Below, piece after piece: positions 28,820 to 38,673 of a DNA stretch of 64,000 nucleotides; the stretch's first letter is position 1, and every line of letters starts with the position of its first letter. The notes under the pieces are model-generated. The model was not told the origin of the DNA. It saw nothing but the letters and a program-made list of their open reading frames with translations, and did not search any database. This DNA is from Rhabdonatronobacter sediminivivens. GTDB lineage: Bacteria; Pseudomonadota; Alphaproteobacteria; Rhodobacterales; Rhodobacteraceae. The stretch covers positions 62,001 through 126,000 of the forward strand of contig NZ_JACBXS010000007.1 in NCBI RefSeq assembly GCF_013415485.1, in the 5' to 3' direction. The translations under genes and the position numbers were made by a program.

Positions 28820-28832
28820 CGGTCGTTCGATT

Positions 28833-28907
28833 TGGAGCGGGCGATGAGATTCGAACTCACGACCCCAACCTTGGCAAGGTTGTGCTCTACCCCTGAGCTA
28901 CGCCCGC
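28833..28907 (-). tRNA. tRNA-Gly (anticodon GCC)
   Basis: 75 bases including an encoded CCA. The acceptor arms GCGGGCG and CGCCCGC pair fully. The D-arm (GTAGCTCAGGGGTAGAGC), anticodon loop (CTTGCCAAG) and T-arm with GTTCGAATC are all standard. It reads GGC and GGU glycine codons. tRNA 3' ends are frequent integration sites, and the orphan tail-spike gene lies just downstream. Confidence 0.97.
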
Positions 28908-28993
28908 CCGCTTCGATGGTTGCGATTTACAAACTCCGCCCGGGGGCTGCAAGAGCGAAATTCGCCCGCACCAAAGAATTTTTCGCCCGCTCC

Positions 28994-29797
28994 CTATGGT
29001 GCTGGCTGCCGGGTGCCGGTCGCCGTGACCGCCGGAAGGGTGAAGTCATCGCTATGCACCACCACCCCGGCCTGACCCAGCAGAACAATGCCATAGGCGC
29101 CGGGTTCCGGCACCGACAGGGACGTATCTTCGGTCTGCATGTCCATCGGGGTCTGATGCGCCAGGCTCTTGAGCACCGTGAAGCCCGCGCCGTTGCAACT
29201 GCCCGAGATCGTCCGATGCACATGCCCGATCACCAGATGCGCCACCCGCCCGCGCGCCAGGGACCAGAAGGCATCGGCATTCTTGAGCGAAATCCGGTCC
29301 ATGCCCACAAAGCCCACATCAAAGGGCGGATGATGCATGAACACCACCACCCGCCGTTCCCCGGCCCCGTCCAGTGCCGAGGCGAACCATTCCAGCCGTT
29401 GCGCACAAAGCGCGCCGCCGTGAAAGGGCATCACATCCGGGGACAGCGAATCCAGAAAGATCAGCCGGTGATCCGGCGTATCCACCACCGATTGCAGATA
29501 GCCGCCCGGAGCGCGTGGCAGGTCCGGCAGGGCCGCGTCCAGCGCGGCGCGGTCATCATGGTTGCCCGGCACCACCGAGACCGGCAGCGGCAGCGCGGCC
29601 AGCCGCTCGGCCAGCCGGTCATAGACCTCTGCCGGGCCGTCATTGACCAGATCACCCAGAAGCACATAACGCGCGGCATCCGGGTGAAGGGCCTGCGCAT
29701 GTGCAAGGGCGGCCTCGAACCTCTCCCACGGGTCGATGCCGATGACCCGCGTGCCCGGGGCGGTCAGATGCAGGTCGGAAAAGACGATCAGTTTCAT
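28994..29797 (-). CDS. Metallophosphoesterase (3',5'-cyclic nucleotide phosphodiesterase-like)
   Basis: About 267 residues. All metallophosphatase motifs are seen: SDLHL, GDLVND, GNHDD, MHHPP and GHVHR. This pattern is typical of the CpdA/Icc class III cyclic-nucleotide phosphodiesterases, though some relatives act on other phosphodiesters. AGGGG lies six bases before ATG 29797 and touches the alternative ATG 29803. It follows the acetyltransferase gene by about 12-18 bp in the same direction and is probably co-transcribed. Confidence 0.88.
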   Translation of the reverse strand: MKLIVFSDLHLTAPGTRVIGIDPWERFEAALAHAQALHPDAARYVLLGDLVNDGPAEVYDRLAERLAALPLPVSVVPGNHDDRAALDAALPDLPRAPGGYLQSVVDTPDHRLIFLDSLSPDVMPFHGGALCAQRLEWFASALDGAGERRVVVFMHHPPFDVGFVGMDRISLKNADAFWSLARGRVAHLVIGHVHRTISGSCNGAGFTVLKSLAHQTPMDMQTEDTSLSVPEPGAYGIVLLGQAGVVVHSDDFTLPAVTATGTRQPAP

Positions 29798-29815
29798 GGT
29801 CATCCCCTGAGTCGG

Positions 29816-30370
29816 TCAGCTCTGGGCCGGTTCCATCTTGCGGATATAGGTCCATGTGGGCACCGCCGCGCCGCGGGCGACGGAGAACGCCTCGGCATCG
29901 CCCAGATATTCAAAGCCGCAATTGGTCAGCACCCGCGCGGACACTGGGTTGTCCTGAAACACCTCGGCAAACAGGGTGCGCGCCTGCAGCGGGTTGGCGG
30001 CGATGATGGCGCGCAGCGCTTCCGAGGCATAGCCTGTGTTCCAGAACGCCGGGGCCACCCAATACCCGATCTGGTTCTGCCCCCGGTCAAGTGGTTTGAC
30101 CGAGATGATGCCGATCACCTCGGCCGAGCCATGGGCGGTGCCGTCCATGATCCAGACCGATTCGTCCTGCGGGTTGGCGCAGGCGCGTTCGACAAACGCC
30201 TCGGTCGCGCCGGGGGGCAGGGGGTGGGGGATGGAGCGCGTGCCTTCGGCCACGCGGCGGTCGCTGGCGTAAAGCCGCAGCATCCCTGTATCGGATTGGC
30301 GAATGGGCCGCAGCACCAGACGTTCGGCATGGATCTGCCCGTTGGTTGCGGTTGTGGTCTGAACTGTCAC
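29816..30370 (-). CDS. GNAT family N-acetyltransferase (RimJ/RimL type)
   Basis: 184 residues from GTG 30370, chosen because AGGAGG lies 8-13 bases upstream. Features of the family include ERLVLRPIRQSD at the N-terminus, IGYWVAPAFWNTGYASEALRAII (acetyl-CoA loop region) and NPVSARVLTNCGFEYLG. It likely acetylates an amino group on a protein N-terminus or small molecule. It lies downstream of rpmA in the same direction. Confidence 0.85.
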   Translation of the reverse strand: MTVQTTTATNGQIHAERLVLRPIRQSDTGMLRLYASDRRVAEGTRSIPHPLPPGATEAFVERACANPQDESVWIMDGTAHGSAEVIGIISVKPLDRGQNQIGYWVAPAFWNTGYASEALRAIIAANPLQARTLFAEVFQDNPVSARVLTNCGFEYLGDAEAFSVARGAAVPTWTYIRKMEPAQS

Positions 30371-30511
30371 CTGCGCTCTCCTCCTTGCGCATGTCGGGGG
30401 CGGCATTGGCGCGTTTGGGGCCTCCGTCCCCGCAGCGCCATGGCGCCAAACAGGATGCGGGGGCCGACCTGGTTGCCGACCCCCGCATACATGTCTGATA
30501 TGACTGTTGGG

Positions 30512-30781
30512 TTACTCGGCAGCGTCCGTGGCCGGAAGTACGGATACAAAGCTGCGCCCCTTCAGGCCCTTGTGAAAGGTCACGCGCCCTTCGGCGGTGG
30601 CAAAGATCGTGTGATCACGGCCCATGCCCACGCCATCGCCCGGCCAGTGCTTGGTGCCGCGCTGGCGCACGATGATGTTGCCGGGGATCGCAGCCTGCCC
30701 GCCATAGAGCTTCACGCCCAGGCGGCGGCCTGCGGAATCGCGTCCATTGCGGGAGGAACCGCCTGCTTTCTTGTGTGCCAT
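30512..30781 (-). CDS. rpmA: 50S ribosomal protein bL27
   Basis: 89 residues starting [24 protein letters not shown], the standard bL27 N-terminus that reaches the peptidyl-transferase centre. It lies 6 bp after rplU, the normal pairing. Confidence 0.98.
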   Translation of the reverse strand: MAHKKAGGSSRNGRDSAGRRLGVKLYGGQAAIPGNIIVRQRGTKHWPGDGVGMGRDHTIFATAEGRVTFHKGLKGRSFVSVLPATDAAE

Positions 30782-30787
30782 TCTGCG

Positions 30788-31456
30788 TTACTCCTTGTCT
30801 TGCGCCATGTCGGCGGCTTCGGCGACCCAGCCGTCAACCTTGCCACGTGCGCCCAGTTGCTCTTCCATATAGGCAACATCCTCGGCGGTCCAAGCGGCGA
30901 TCTGGTCAAAATGGAACACGCCGGCTTCGTTCAGCTTTTCGACCATCTTGGGGCCGACGCCGGTCAGCTTTTTCAGATCATCGCCCGCGCCGTCGCGGGC
31001 TTCGCTCAGCAGATTGGCCGGGGCGGCGCCGCTGGTGGCTTCGGCCTTGGCGGGTTTTGCAGCCTTGGGAGCGGCGGCTTCGATGGCAAACCCGGACACC
31101 GATCCGGTGCCGATCGCGGCCTTCACACCCGTCGCATCCGCGCCCGAGGGCAGGATGTCGGTCACGCGCACCAGCGTCAGCTTCTGGCGGTGGCCCTTGG
31201 TGCGCTGCGAGCTGTGCTTGCGGCGGCGCTTGACGAAATGGATGACCTTGTCGGCCTTGATCTGGTCGATCACCTCGGCCTGCACGGCCGCGCCTTCGAC
31301 AAGGGGGGCGCCCACGACAGGGGCATCGCCGCCCACCATCAGGACGTCGTTGAACTGGACCGTTTCACCGGCCTGGGCAGCAATGCGTTCGACGCGCAGC
31401 ACGTCGCCGGTCTGAACGCGATACTGTTTGCCGCCGGTTTTGAGAACCGCAAACAT
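30788..31456 (-). CDS. rplU: 50S ribosomal protein bL21 with C-terminal helix-hairpin-helix extension
   Basis: 222 residues, about twice the usual size. Residues 1-101 are a complete bL21 (MFAVLKTGGKQYRV to KGHRQKLTLVRVTDI). An Ala/Pro/Lys-rich linker follows, then a helix-hairpin-helix-like domain (DDLKKLTGVGPKMVEKLNEAGV at about 159-181) like those appended to other proteins in this family of bacteria. The role of the extension is unknown; nucleic-acid binding is possible. ATG 31456 is the normal bL21 start. Confidence 0.95.
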   Translation of the reverse strand: MFAVLKTGGKQYRVQTGDVLRVERIAAQAGETVQFNDVLMVGGDAPVVGAPLVEGAAVQAEVIDQIKADKVIHFVKRRRKHSSQRTKGHRQKLTLVRVTDILPSGADATGVKAAIGTGSVSGFAIEAAAPKAAKPAKAEATSGAAPANLLSEARDGAGDDLKKLTGVGPKMVEKLNEAGVFHFDQIAAWTAEDVAYMEEQLGARGKVDGWVAEAADMAQDKE

Positions 31457-31587
31457 CTGTGTCTTCCTTTTCGACTTCCGCGCCCTGTGGCCCCCGGTCA
31501 TGCCGGGCGTTGGGTGCCTTCGGGCAGCGTGCCCATTGCGGGCATGAGATATGGCCTGCGCGGGCCGGGGCCTGGACAGGAAGCCGC

Positions 31588-31616
31588 TCTATCAGGGAAA
31601 GCGGCCGCGCTGTCAA
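31588..31616 (-). promoter_or_regulatory. Predicted rplU-rpmA promoter
   Basis: On the minus strand TTGACA (complement of 31611-31616) is followed after 17 bases by GATAGA (complement of 31588-31593). This predicts a leader of about 120 nt. The TTGACA lies in the loop of a 9-bp hairpin (31602-31610 with 31622-31630) that may also serve as the fumC terminator. Confidence 0.5.
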
Positions 31617-31651
31617 GGCGTGCGCGGCCGATTCTGCCGCCGTCCGGGGGC

Positions 31652-33046
<1,395 letters not shown>

Positions 33047-33133
33047 GGCAGGCTCCGTGCGGCTGGTTTGCGCCTGCTCTAGCCTGCGGATGCGGGAAAA
33101 TCAATCGGTATGCCTTTGCATACCGATGGCGCC

Positions 33134-33601
33134 CTATTTGCGGAACTTGTCCAGGCTGACAACCTCGCCCGATTTCGGGGCCTCATCCTCGGGCTCGGCC
33201 TCCATCATCGGGGCTTCCTCGTCATCCTCGTCATCCTCATCACCTTCGGCATGCAACTCGAATCGCAGGCCAAATTCCACCGACGGGTCCACGAAGGTGC
33301 TGATCGCATCGAGCGGGATGTAAAGCGGCTCGGGCGCGTTGCCGAAATTCAGCGTGATGGCAAAACCGGACTGATCCACCTTCAGATTGTCGAACCAGTT
33401 CTGGATGACCAGTGTGATCTCGCTCGGATAGCGGTCGCGCAGCCAGTTGGCCATCTCCATCTCCGGGTGGGTGGTGTCCACGGTGATGAAGAAATGATGG
33501 TTTCCCGGCAGGCCATCGCGGGCCACGCGTGACATGACCTCACGGATCAGGCCGCGCATGGCGTCATGCATCAGATTGCCGTAGTCAATTGTCTGCGCCA
33601 T
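33134..33601 (-). CDS. sspB: SspB family ClpXP adaptor protein (alpha-type)
   Basis: 155 residues. The N-terminal substrate-binding fold reads YGNLMHDAMRGLIREVMSRV and HHFFITVDTTHPEMEMANWLRDRYPSEITLVIQNWFDNL. An acidic linker (GDEDDEDDEEAP) leads to a C-terminal ClpX-binding tail (GEVVSLDKFRK). It delivers ssrA-tagged proteins to ClpXP. A 10-bp-arm palindrome overlaps its likely promoter. Confidence 0.93.
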   Translation of the reverse strand: MAQTIDYGNLMHDAMRGLIREVMSRVARDGLPGNHHFFITVDTTHPEMEMANWLRDRYPSEITLVIQNWFDNLKVDQSGFAITLNFGNAPEPLYIPLDAISTFVDPSVEFGLRFELHAEGDEDDEDDEEAPMMEAEPEDEAPKSGEVVSLDKFRK

Positions 33602-33610
33602 GGGTTTTCT

Positions 33611-33642
33611 TGCCTATGCTTTGACAGGTTTCAGCATAGGCA
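33611..33642. promoter_or_regulatory. 10-bp-arm inverted repeat at the sspB promoter
   Basis: TGCCTATGCT (33611-33620) and AGCATAGGCA (33633-33642) are perfect inverted repeats around a 12-base centre, starting 9 bases upstream of the sspB ATG. On the minus strand TATGCT in the distal arm could be a -10 box, with TTTCAA 16 bases upstream as -35. It may be an operator, or a hairpin in the 5' leader. Confidence 0.5.
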
Positions 33643-33726
33643 TATTGCCCCCGATTGAAAGGGGCGATGCCGGGTTTTTCGCCGCAGGCCGGGACCGGGG
33701 CAGGGCGCGCTCATATGCCATGCAGA

Positions 33727-34917
33727 TCACCCCTCCAGCGCCGCCACGCCGGGAAGGGTCTTGCCCTCCATCCATTCCAGAAACGCGCCGCCTGCGGTCG
33801 AGATATAGGTGAACCCCTCTGCCGCGCCCGCCCGGTTCAGCGCCGCCACCGTGTCACCGCCACCTGCCACCGACACCAGCGATCCCGCAGCGGTCAGCCG
33901 CGCGGCTTCGCGCGCGCAGGCATTGGTGGCCGCATCAAAGGGCGTGATCTCAAAAGCCCCCAGCGGGCCGTTCCAGATCAGGGTGCGGCATTCGGCCAGC
34001 AGCGCGCTGATGGCGGCCACGCTGTCCGGCCCGGCGTCCAGGATCATCGCATCCTGCGGGCATTGATCGGCGGGCAGCGTCTCATGCGCGGCATTGGCGG
34101 CAAATTCACGGGCCACCACAATGTCGCCCGGCAGGTGGATGGTGCAGCCGCTGCCCCGGGCCTGTTGCAGGATGGCGCGCGCAGTATCGGCCATGTCATG
34201 TTCGGCCAGCGACCTGCCCACAGACGCCCCCTGCGCCGCCAGAAACGTGTTTGCCATGCCGCCGCCGATGATCAGGTGATCGACCTTGGTGATCAGGTTC
34301 GACAGCAGGTCCAGCTTGGTCGAAACCTTGGCCCCGCCGACAACCGCGGCCACGGGGCGCGCGGGCGTGCCCAGTGCAGCCTGCAGCGCCTTCAGCTCGG
34401 CCTCCATCAGCCGCCCGGCACAGGACGGCAACTGCCGCGCGATCCCTTCGGTAGAGGCATGGGCCCGATGAGCGGCCGAGAAAGCGTCATTCACATAGAT
34501 ATCGCCCAGCGCCGCCATCGAGGCCGCCAGCTCCGGGTCGTTCTTTTCCTCGCCCGGGTGAAAGCGGGTGTTCTCCAGCAGCAGCACATCGCCCGGGTCC
34601 ATGTCGATGACCGCGGTCTTGGCCATGGCGCCGATGCAATCGGCAGCATGCGCCACCGGCTGGCCCAGAGCCGATTCGAGCGCGGGGCACAGCTGCGCCA
34701 GCGACATCTCCGCCACCACCTTGCCCTTTGGACGGCCGAAATGGGCCAGCAGCACCACCTTGCCTCCCGCATCGGTAATGTGGCGGATGGTGGGGATCAC
34801 CCGTTCGATCCGCGTTGCATCGGTCACATGCCCGTTCTCCACCGGCACGTTGATATCCACCCGCACCAGCGCCACCTTGCCGGCGAAATTCATGTCGTCC
34901 AGGGTCCTGAATGTCAT
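33727..34917 (-). CDS. pgk: Phosphoglycerate kinase
   Basis: 396 residues. It interconverts 1,3-bisphosphoglycerate and 3-phosphoglycerate with ATP/ADP. Signatures: [14 protein letters not shown]-like start ([18 protein letters not shown]), [52 protein letters not shown] and [15 protein letters not shown] 34917 (MTFRTLDDM) is the usual start; the frame runs on upstream without support. Confidence 0.97.
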   Translation of the reverse strand: MTFRTLDDMNFAGKVALVRVDINVPVENGHVTDATRIERVIPTIRHITDAGGKVVLLAHFGRPKGKVVAEMSLAQLCPALESALGQPVAHAADCIGAMAKTAVIDMDPGDVLLLENTRFHPGEEKNDPELAASMAALGDIYVNDAFSAAHRAHASTEGIARQLPSCAGRLMEAELKALQAALGTPARPVAAVVGGAKVSTKLDLLSNLITKVDHLIIGGGMANTFLAAQGASVGRSLAEHDMADTARAILQQARGSGCTIHLPGDIVVAREFAANAAHETLPADQCPQDAMILDAGPDSVAAISALLAECRTLIWNGPLGAFEITPFDAATNACAREAARLTAAGSLVSVAGGGDTVAALNRAGAAEGFTYISTAGGAFLEWMEGKTLPGVAALEG

Positions 34918-34992
34918 CTGGGCTGCTCCGTCTGTCTGTTGCCGGTGCTTCTGGCGCAGAAACCGGGCGGGGGTCAACGGCGCATGGCCGGA

Positions 34993-35634
34993 TCAGTCCC
35001 GAAAGTTCCGGCTGTCACGGATCTGGTCCCAGGCCCAGACGACCTCTTGAAGGCGCTCTTCATCCGACCGGTTGCCCTTGTTCATGTCTGGATGAAGATC
35101 CTTGACCAGGCTCTTGTATTGCTTGCGAATCTCGCTCCGGCTCCAGGTGTCGCGGGCGTCCAAGATCTCCAGCGCGCGGCGTTCGGTGGGCGGCAGGCGA
35201 CGGCTGCTGCCGCCATTTGCGCCCGGACGGTTGCCAGGGTTGCGCGTGGCTTTCTCGCCCAGGATCTGATGCGGGTCCTCTATGCCCAGCCGCTCCCAGG
35301 CGCGGCGCTCGTCGTTTTCGCCCATGGGCCGGGTGGCGCGGCCCCAGACCCGTTCCCGCTCCATGGACTCCAGCATCTCGTCATCGGTCTGCCCGGCAAA
35401 GAAGTTCCATTTCAGATTGTATTCGCGCACATGGTCCTTGCAGAACCACAGATATTCATCCAGCGAATCCGGCGATTTGGGGGCCCGGTACTGGCCGCGC
35501 AGCGTGCAGCCCGGATGGTCGCATTGCCGCTGCGAGGTTTCCCACGCGCCCGACATCCCGCGCCGCCCGCGCGACCGCTTCTTCTTGTCGGCCGAGGCCC
35601 GGATATCGAAGTTGAAAGGCGATTTGTTGGTCAT
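34993..35634 (-). CDS. J-domain (DnaJ-like) protein
   Basis: 213 residues beginning MTNKSPFNFDIRASADKKKR. The J-domain is at the C-terminus (about 150-205): ALEILDARDTWSRSEIRKQYKSLVKDLHPDMNKG, with the essential HPD. The N-terminal half holds CDHPGC and a later WFCKDHV, a possible metal site. It probably stimulates an Hsp70 (DnaK). It is divergent from bolA. Confidence 0.88.
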   Translation of the reverse strand: MTNKSPFNFDIRASADKKKRSRGRRGMSGAWETSQRQCDHPGCTLRGQYRAPKSPDSLDEYLWFCKDHVREYNLKWNFFAGQTDDEMLESMERERVWGRATRPMGENDERRAWERLGIEDPHQILGEKATRNPGNRPGANGGSSRRLPPTERRALEILDARDTWSRSEIRKQYKSLVKDLHPDMNKGNRSDEERLQEVVWAWDQIRDSRNFRD

Positions 35635-35735
35635 GACACTCTGCAACGCGAACGGGTTTGAGGCAGACGCCCCTTGCGACTCGGACAAAGCAGTTTAGTT
35701 TTTTTCTCAGATGAATGAAGGGGCCACGTAGAAAA

Positions 35736-35993
35736 ATGTTGATCCGTGATCAGATCGAATCCGCGCTGAAGGCGCATTTCACTCCCGCAGAACTGGAGGT
35801 CACCGACGTCAGCGAGGATCATCGCGGCCATTCAGGCTGGCGCGAAGGCGGACAGACCCATTTCGATCTGCGCATCCGCGCGCCGGAATTCGGCCCCATG
35901 TCCAGGCTTGCCCGCCACCGCGCGGTGCATGACGCGCTGGGCCCGGATCTGGTGGGCCGCATCCACGCGCTGTCGATGGACATAAGCGCCTAG
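35736..35993 (+). CDS. bolA: BolA family protein
   Basis: 85 residues. BolA proteins bind monothiol glutaredoxins and iron-sulfur clusters, or act as regulators. Family features: IRDQIESALKAHF, HSGWREGGQTHFDLRI and RLARHRAVHDALG with the conserved C-terminal His. ATG 35736 follows GAAGGGG; the frame upstream to 35715 is not needed. Confidence 0.93.
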   Translation: MLIRDQIESALKAHFTPAELEVTDVSEDHRGHSGWREGGQTHFDLRIRAPEFGPMSRLARHRAVHDALGPDLVGRIHALSMDISA

Positions 35994-36006
35994 GCCGCCC
36001 TTCGCT

Positions 36007-36504
36007 CTATTCGGCGTCCCTGCGATCGGTTGGCGCGCTGGCGGGGCGGTCCTCGTCCCGGCGCAGCACAAGCCTTGGGGCCGACCCTTCGGGCATGCGC
36101 GAGAGCAATGGCCGTGAAGGCGCCTCCGCGCGGGGCTCGGGCGGGGACTGTTCAGGGGGCGCGGGCAACTCCGGCGCCCCGGCGCCCGGGTCTTGTGGGG
36201 GCTGGACGGCGGGCGGGGCGGGCGCGGGCGGGGCGGTCGGCGCATGTGCCACCTGCGCCGCCAGGGCATCGGCGGTCAGGCGGCGGAACACCAGCAGGTT
36301 GTGATAGACGGTGACCGACCCGGTCAGCCCCTTGCGTTCGGTGCAGGGCAGCACATCCGCCCGCCAGTACTCCCAGCCCTCCAGCGCCATCTCGTTCATC
36401 AGCGCGCTCAGCGCATGGGCATAGCGTTCCGCCGGGTCCTTGACGCCCTTGATCTTGGCGGATTTCGTCGGGGCGGGAACGGCCCGGTATTCATATTGCT
36501 GCAT
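36007..36504 (-). CDS. DUF4177-type protein with proline-rich tail
   Basis: 165 residues. The N-terminal part (MQQYEYRAVPAPTKSAKIKG ... MNEMALEGWEYWRADVLPC) matches the short DUF4177 fold. The second half is a Pro/Ala-rich, disordered-looking tail. AGAGGTCAGG precedes ATG 36504. The function is unknown. Confidence 0.82.
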   Translation of the reverse strand: MQQYEYRAVPAPTKSAKIKGVKDPAERYAHALSALMNEMALEGWEYWRADVLPCTERKGLTGSVTVYHNLLVFRRLTADALAAQVAHAPTAPPAPAPPAVQPPQDPGAGAPELPAPPEQSPPEPRAEAPSRPLLSRMPEGSAPRLVLRRDEDRPASAPTDRRDAE

Positions 36505-36868
36505 CCTGACCTCTGCGCGGGTTGCTTTCACGGGTGATACCCCGCACGCGCAGAAAGGTAAACGCACCCGCGCCCGCAGATCAGCCGAACCGATGGGTTG
36601 CAAGGATATGGGCGGTTTTCAGCCCGGGATCGACACCATCAGGCCGGGCGGGGCGGTCAGCAGGACGGTCAGCACGGGGGGCAGCAGGACGGTTAGTGCA
36701 GGGGGGCGCAGGGCAGGACGCAGGCGCGGCATGGCACGCCTTCACGGGTGGCCGCGACCGGACAGCACCCATCGTCCTGCCCCGGCACGCGCCTCAAACG
36801 CCGCCACCGGCGCAAACCCGCAAGACACCCCGGCCGCACCGTAACGCAATCGCCGCGCCCCGGCGCCC
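36505..36868. other. Gene-free stretch with a short tandem repeat
   Basis: No convincing coding frame. It contains two adjacent units of about 24-25 bp (36658-36681 and 36682-36706), each CAGCAGGACGGT followed by T/CAG and a G-run. No promoter or RNA structure is evident. Confidence 0.5.
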
Positions 36869-37792
36869 TCACGCCCCGTCCAGCGCCGCGCGGATACGGT
36901 CGCGCAGGGCGGTGGCCTTTTGGTGGTTGTATTGCATATGCGCGGGGTCATAGACCTCCAGCGCCGCCTCGACATGCGCCAGCGCCGCGCGCAGATGCGG
37001 GGCGGGGACGGGGCAGGTTTCTTGCTGGGCGCGCGCGGCCTCGATAATCGCCAGATTCTCCTGCGTCATGGCCCATTGCACCGGATGATCGGCGCGGGTG
37101 TGGACCTCCAGTGCCGCGCGACAGGCGTCGACCGCCTGCCCCAGTAGTGCTGCGGCCACTGGCCCACTGCTGCGGGTGCCATGCTTCCGAAGCGCATTGC
37201 CCAGATTGTTCTGCGTTGTGGCCCAGTTTGCCGGGTGATCGGCGCGGGTGTAGACCTCCAGCGCCGCGCGGTAGGCGTCAACCGCCTGTCCCAGCAGCGC
37301 CGCGCCCTCTGGCCCGCCGGTGCGACTGCCCTGCGCCTGGAGCGCCGCGCCGAGGTTGTTCTGCGTCATGGCCCAGTGCACCGGGTGATCGGCGCGGGTG
37401 CGGACCTCCAGCGCTGCGCGATAGGTCTCGACCGCCTGTCCCAGCAGCGCCGCGCCCTCCGGGCCCTCCTTACGTTCGGATGTTGAGCGCAAGGTCTCAC
37501 CGAGGCGGGACAGTACGCGAAAGTATCTGTCAAGGTCACCCTTTTCGCGCGCTTCTGCCGCTTCGTGCCTTAAGTTGAATATCGCTTGGGTTTGGTGGTC
37601 TAGGGTTGCTTGCGAAAAGACGGCTCCCTTTAGGTCCCAAGCAGCGATGGGTTGCCCACGCAAATCTGCGTCGCGGAAGTTGGCGCCTCGGTAGAATGTG
37701 ACTGGTTCTTCGCCAGCGATCGCTGCCAGCTCGGAAAGATCGTCGGTATCTGCGGTAAGGACCGTGATCAACTTGTCCTGCCACTCACCCAT
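36869..37792 (-). CDS. Tetratricopeptide-repeat protein with pentapeptide-like N-terminus
   Basis: 307 residues. The N-terminus MGEWQDKLITVLTADTDDLSE leads to a pentapeptide-like strip (YRGANFRDADLRG, about 34-46). TPR-like helices from about 65 to 290 follow. The central part has near-identical 50-residue units containing ALLGQAV, YRAALEV, TRADHP and TQNNLG. The DNA of these units repeats with an exact 150-bp period. The start codon shares one base with the stop of the upstream gene (TAATG), so the two are translationally coupled. The 5' half is AT-richer than the chromosome (28 G/C of 60 at 37561-37620). Probably a protein-protein interaction scaffold; partner unknown. Confidence 0.85.
   Translation of the reverse strand: MGEWQDKLITVLTADTDDLSELAAIAGEEPVTFYRGANFRDADLRGQPIAAWDLKGAVFSQATLDHQTQAIFNLRHEAAEAREKGDLDRYFRVLSRLGETLRSTSERKEGPEGAALLGQAVETYRAALEVRTRADHPVHWAMTQNNLGAALQAQGSRTGGPEGAALLGQAVDAYRAALEVYTRADHPANWATTQNNLGNALRKHGTRSSGPVAAALLGQAVDACRAALEVHTRADHPVQWAMTQENLAIIEAARAQQETCPVPAPHLRAALAHVEAALEVYDPAHMQYNHQKATALRDRIRAALDGA
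37061..37480 (-). repeat. Tandem 150-bp coding repeats in the TPR gene
   Basis: The same blocks, such as CTGCGTCATGGCCCA, recur at 37061, 37211 and 37361 with an exact 150-bp spacing. Two full copies and one partial copy are visible, each encoding about 50 residues (three TPR-like half-units). High DNA similarity points to recent duplication and possible copy-number change. Confidence 0.85.
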
Positions 37793-38613
37793 TAATCTTG
37801 CTCCATGACGACCATATCCGCTACCATGACCACCGAGTCTTTGTTTGAAAGGTCCGGGGCTGTCAGGAAACCCTTGCGTTCAATTGCACGCTTTATGACC
37901 TGTTCTGCAGCGGCGATATGGCGGGCGCGATGGGCGCTCATGCGCAGTTTTTCAGTGATCGCGGGATGTTTGGGTTCAAGATCAAGGATTTCAATGTCCT
38001 CACGGCGACATCTGATTACGATCTTCATTGATGGCTTGTTGCCTTCACTGTTCCGTTCTTGCGCCCGCTTTACTGTCAGCCGCGGTTCCGCACCGGCGTC
38101 CCAAGGTGCTCCGTCCATCGGTTGTCCGTCGCTGCTGGAAATGGTCCATCCATAGCGCTCTTGTTCTTTGAAATGCTGGACCAAGAACCGTCCTACACTC
38201 CGGCGTGTGCTGCTTTGGGTGCGGAGTGCGGCACGGGTTTCTGCGTTCGCATCTGCGCCCAAAGAGAGACCTTGGTTCACCTTGGCTGCGACCGACGCTG
38301 CTGCTTTCGCAGAAGCCTCGGTTTCACGAGTTGTCTCTATCTCAGTGCAATCAGAAACAACTGTGCGAGCGATGGACTCCCGCCGGATCGTCAGGGGCTC
38401 GTTTTCAGGCACATTCAAGAGAATCTGAGCACGTTTCAGGCGGATGCGGAAACTCACCTTGTCCGCAGGATCAGCCCCGAATGACGCTTCCTGAAACACG
38501 ACGTCGACGTGCACAGTTGCGTGGTTGTTATCCTCAAACTCGCCAATCCAGCCATCGAGCGAAACGACACTGGCGAGCGTGCGAAGATTATTCGTGCCTG
38601 ATGGCGCGGACAT
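37792..38613 (-). CDS. Uncharacterised protein coupled to the TPR gene
   Basis: 273 residues; I do not recognise a family. The first third looks beta-rich (WIGEFEDNNHATVHVDVVFQEASFG). A middle alanine-rich helical stretch follows (ETEASAKAAASVAAKVNQG, about 101-119). Then comes a strand-rich part (PRLTVKRAQERN, SMKIVIRCRREDIEILDLEP) and a C-terminal helical tail. There is no signal peptide or membrane segment, so it is likely cytosolic. The composition is AT-rich (25 G/C of 60 at 37981-38040) against the surrounding genes. It ends TAATG into the TPR gene. Confidence 0.75.
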   Translation of the reverse strand: MSAPSGTNNLRTLASVVSLDGWIGEFEDNNHATVHVDVVFQEASFGADPADKVSFRIRLKRAQILLNVPENEPLTIRRESIARTVVSDCTEIETTRETEASAKAAASVAAKVNQGLSLGADANAETRAALRTQSSTRRSVGRFLVQHFKEQERYGWTISSSDGQPMDGAPWDAGAEPRLTVKRAQERNSEGNKPSMKIVIRCRREDIEILDLEPKHPAITEKLRMSAHRARHIAAAEQVIKRAIERKGFLTAPDLSNKDSVVMVADMVVMEQD

Positions 38614-38673
38614 TGTGACCCCACTTCACGGGTTAAAAGCGTAGCCGCGCCGGGGCAGGGGGTCAATCGTGGC

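Noticed and set aside
25601-28832. Integrated prophage or island with attachment-site duplications at tRNA-Gly
   Set aside because: No integrase is present, and no repeat of the tRNA 3' end was found near 25600-25730, so the tail-spike gene is described as an orphan only.
28625-28832. Possible additional RNA gene between tail spike and tRNA-Gly
   Set aside because: Apart from the tRNA terminator hairpin, no structure or promoter pair is visible.
37061-37480. CRISPR-like array in the 150-bp repeats
   Set aside because: The repeats are long, contiguous and in frame within a TPR gene.
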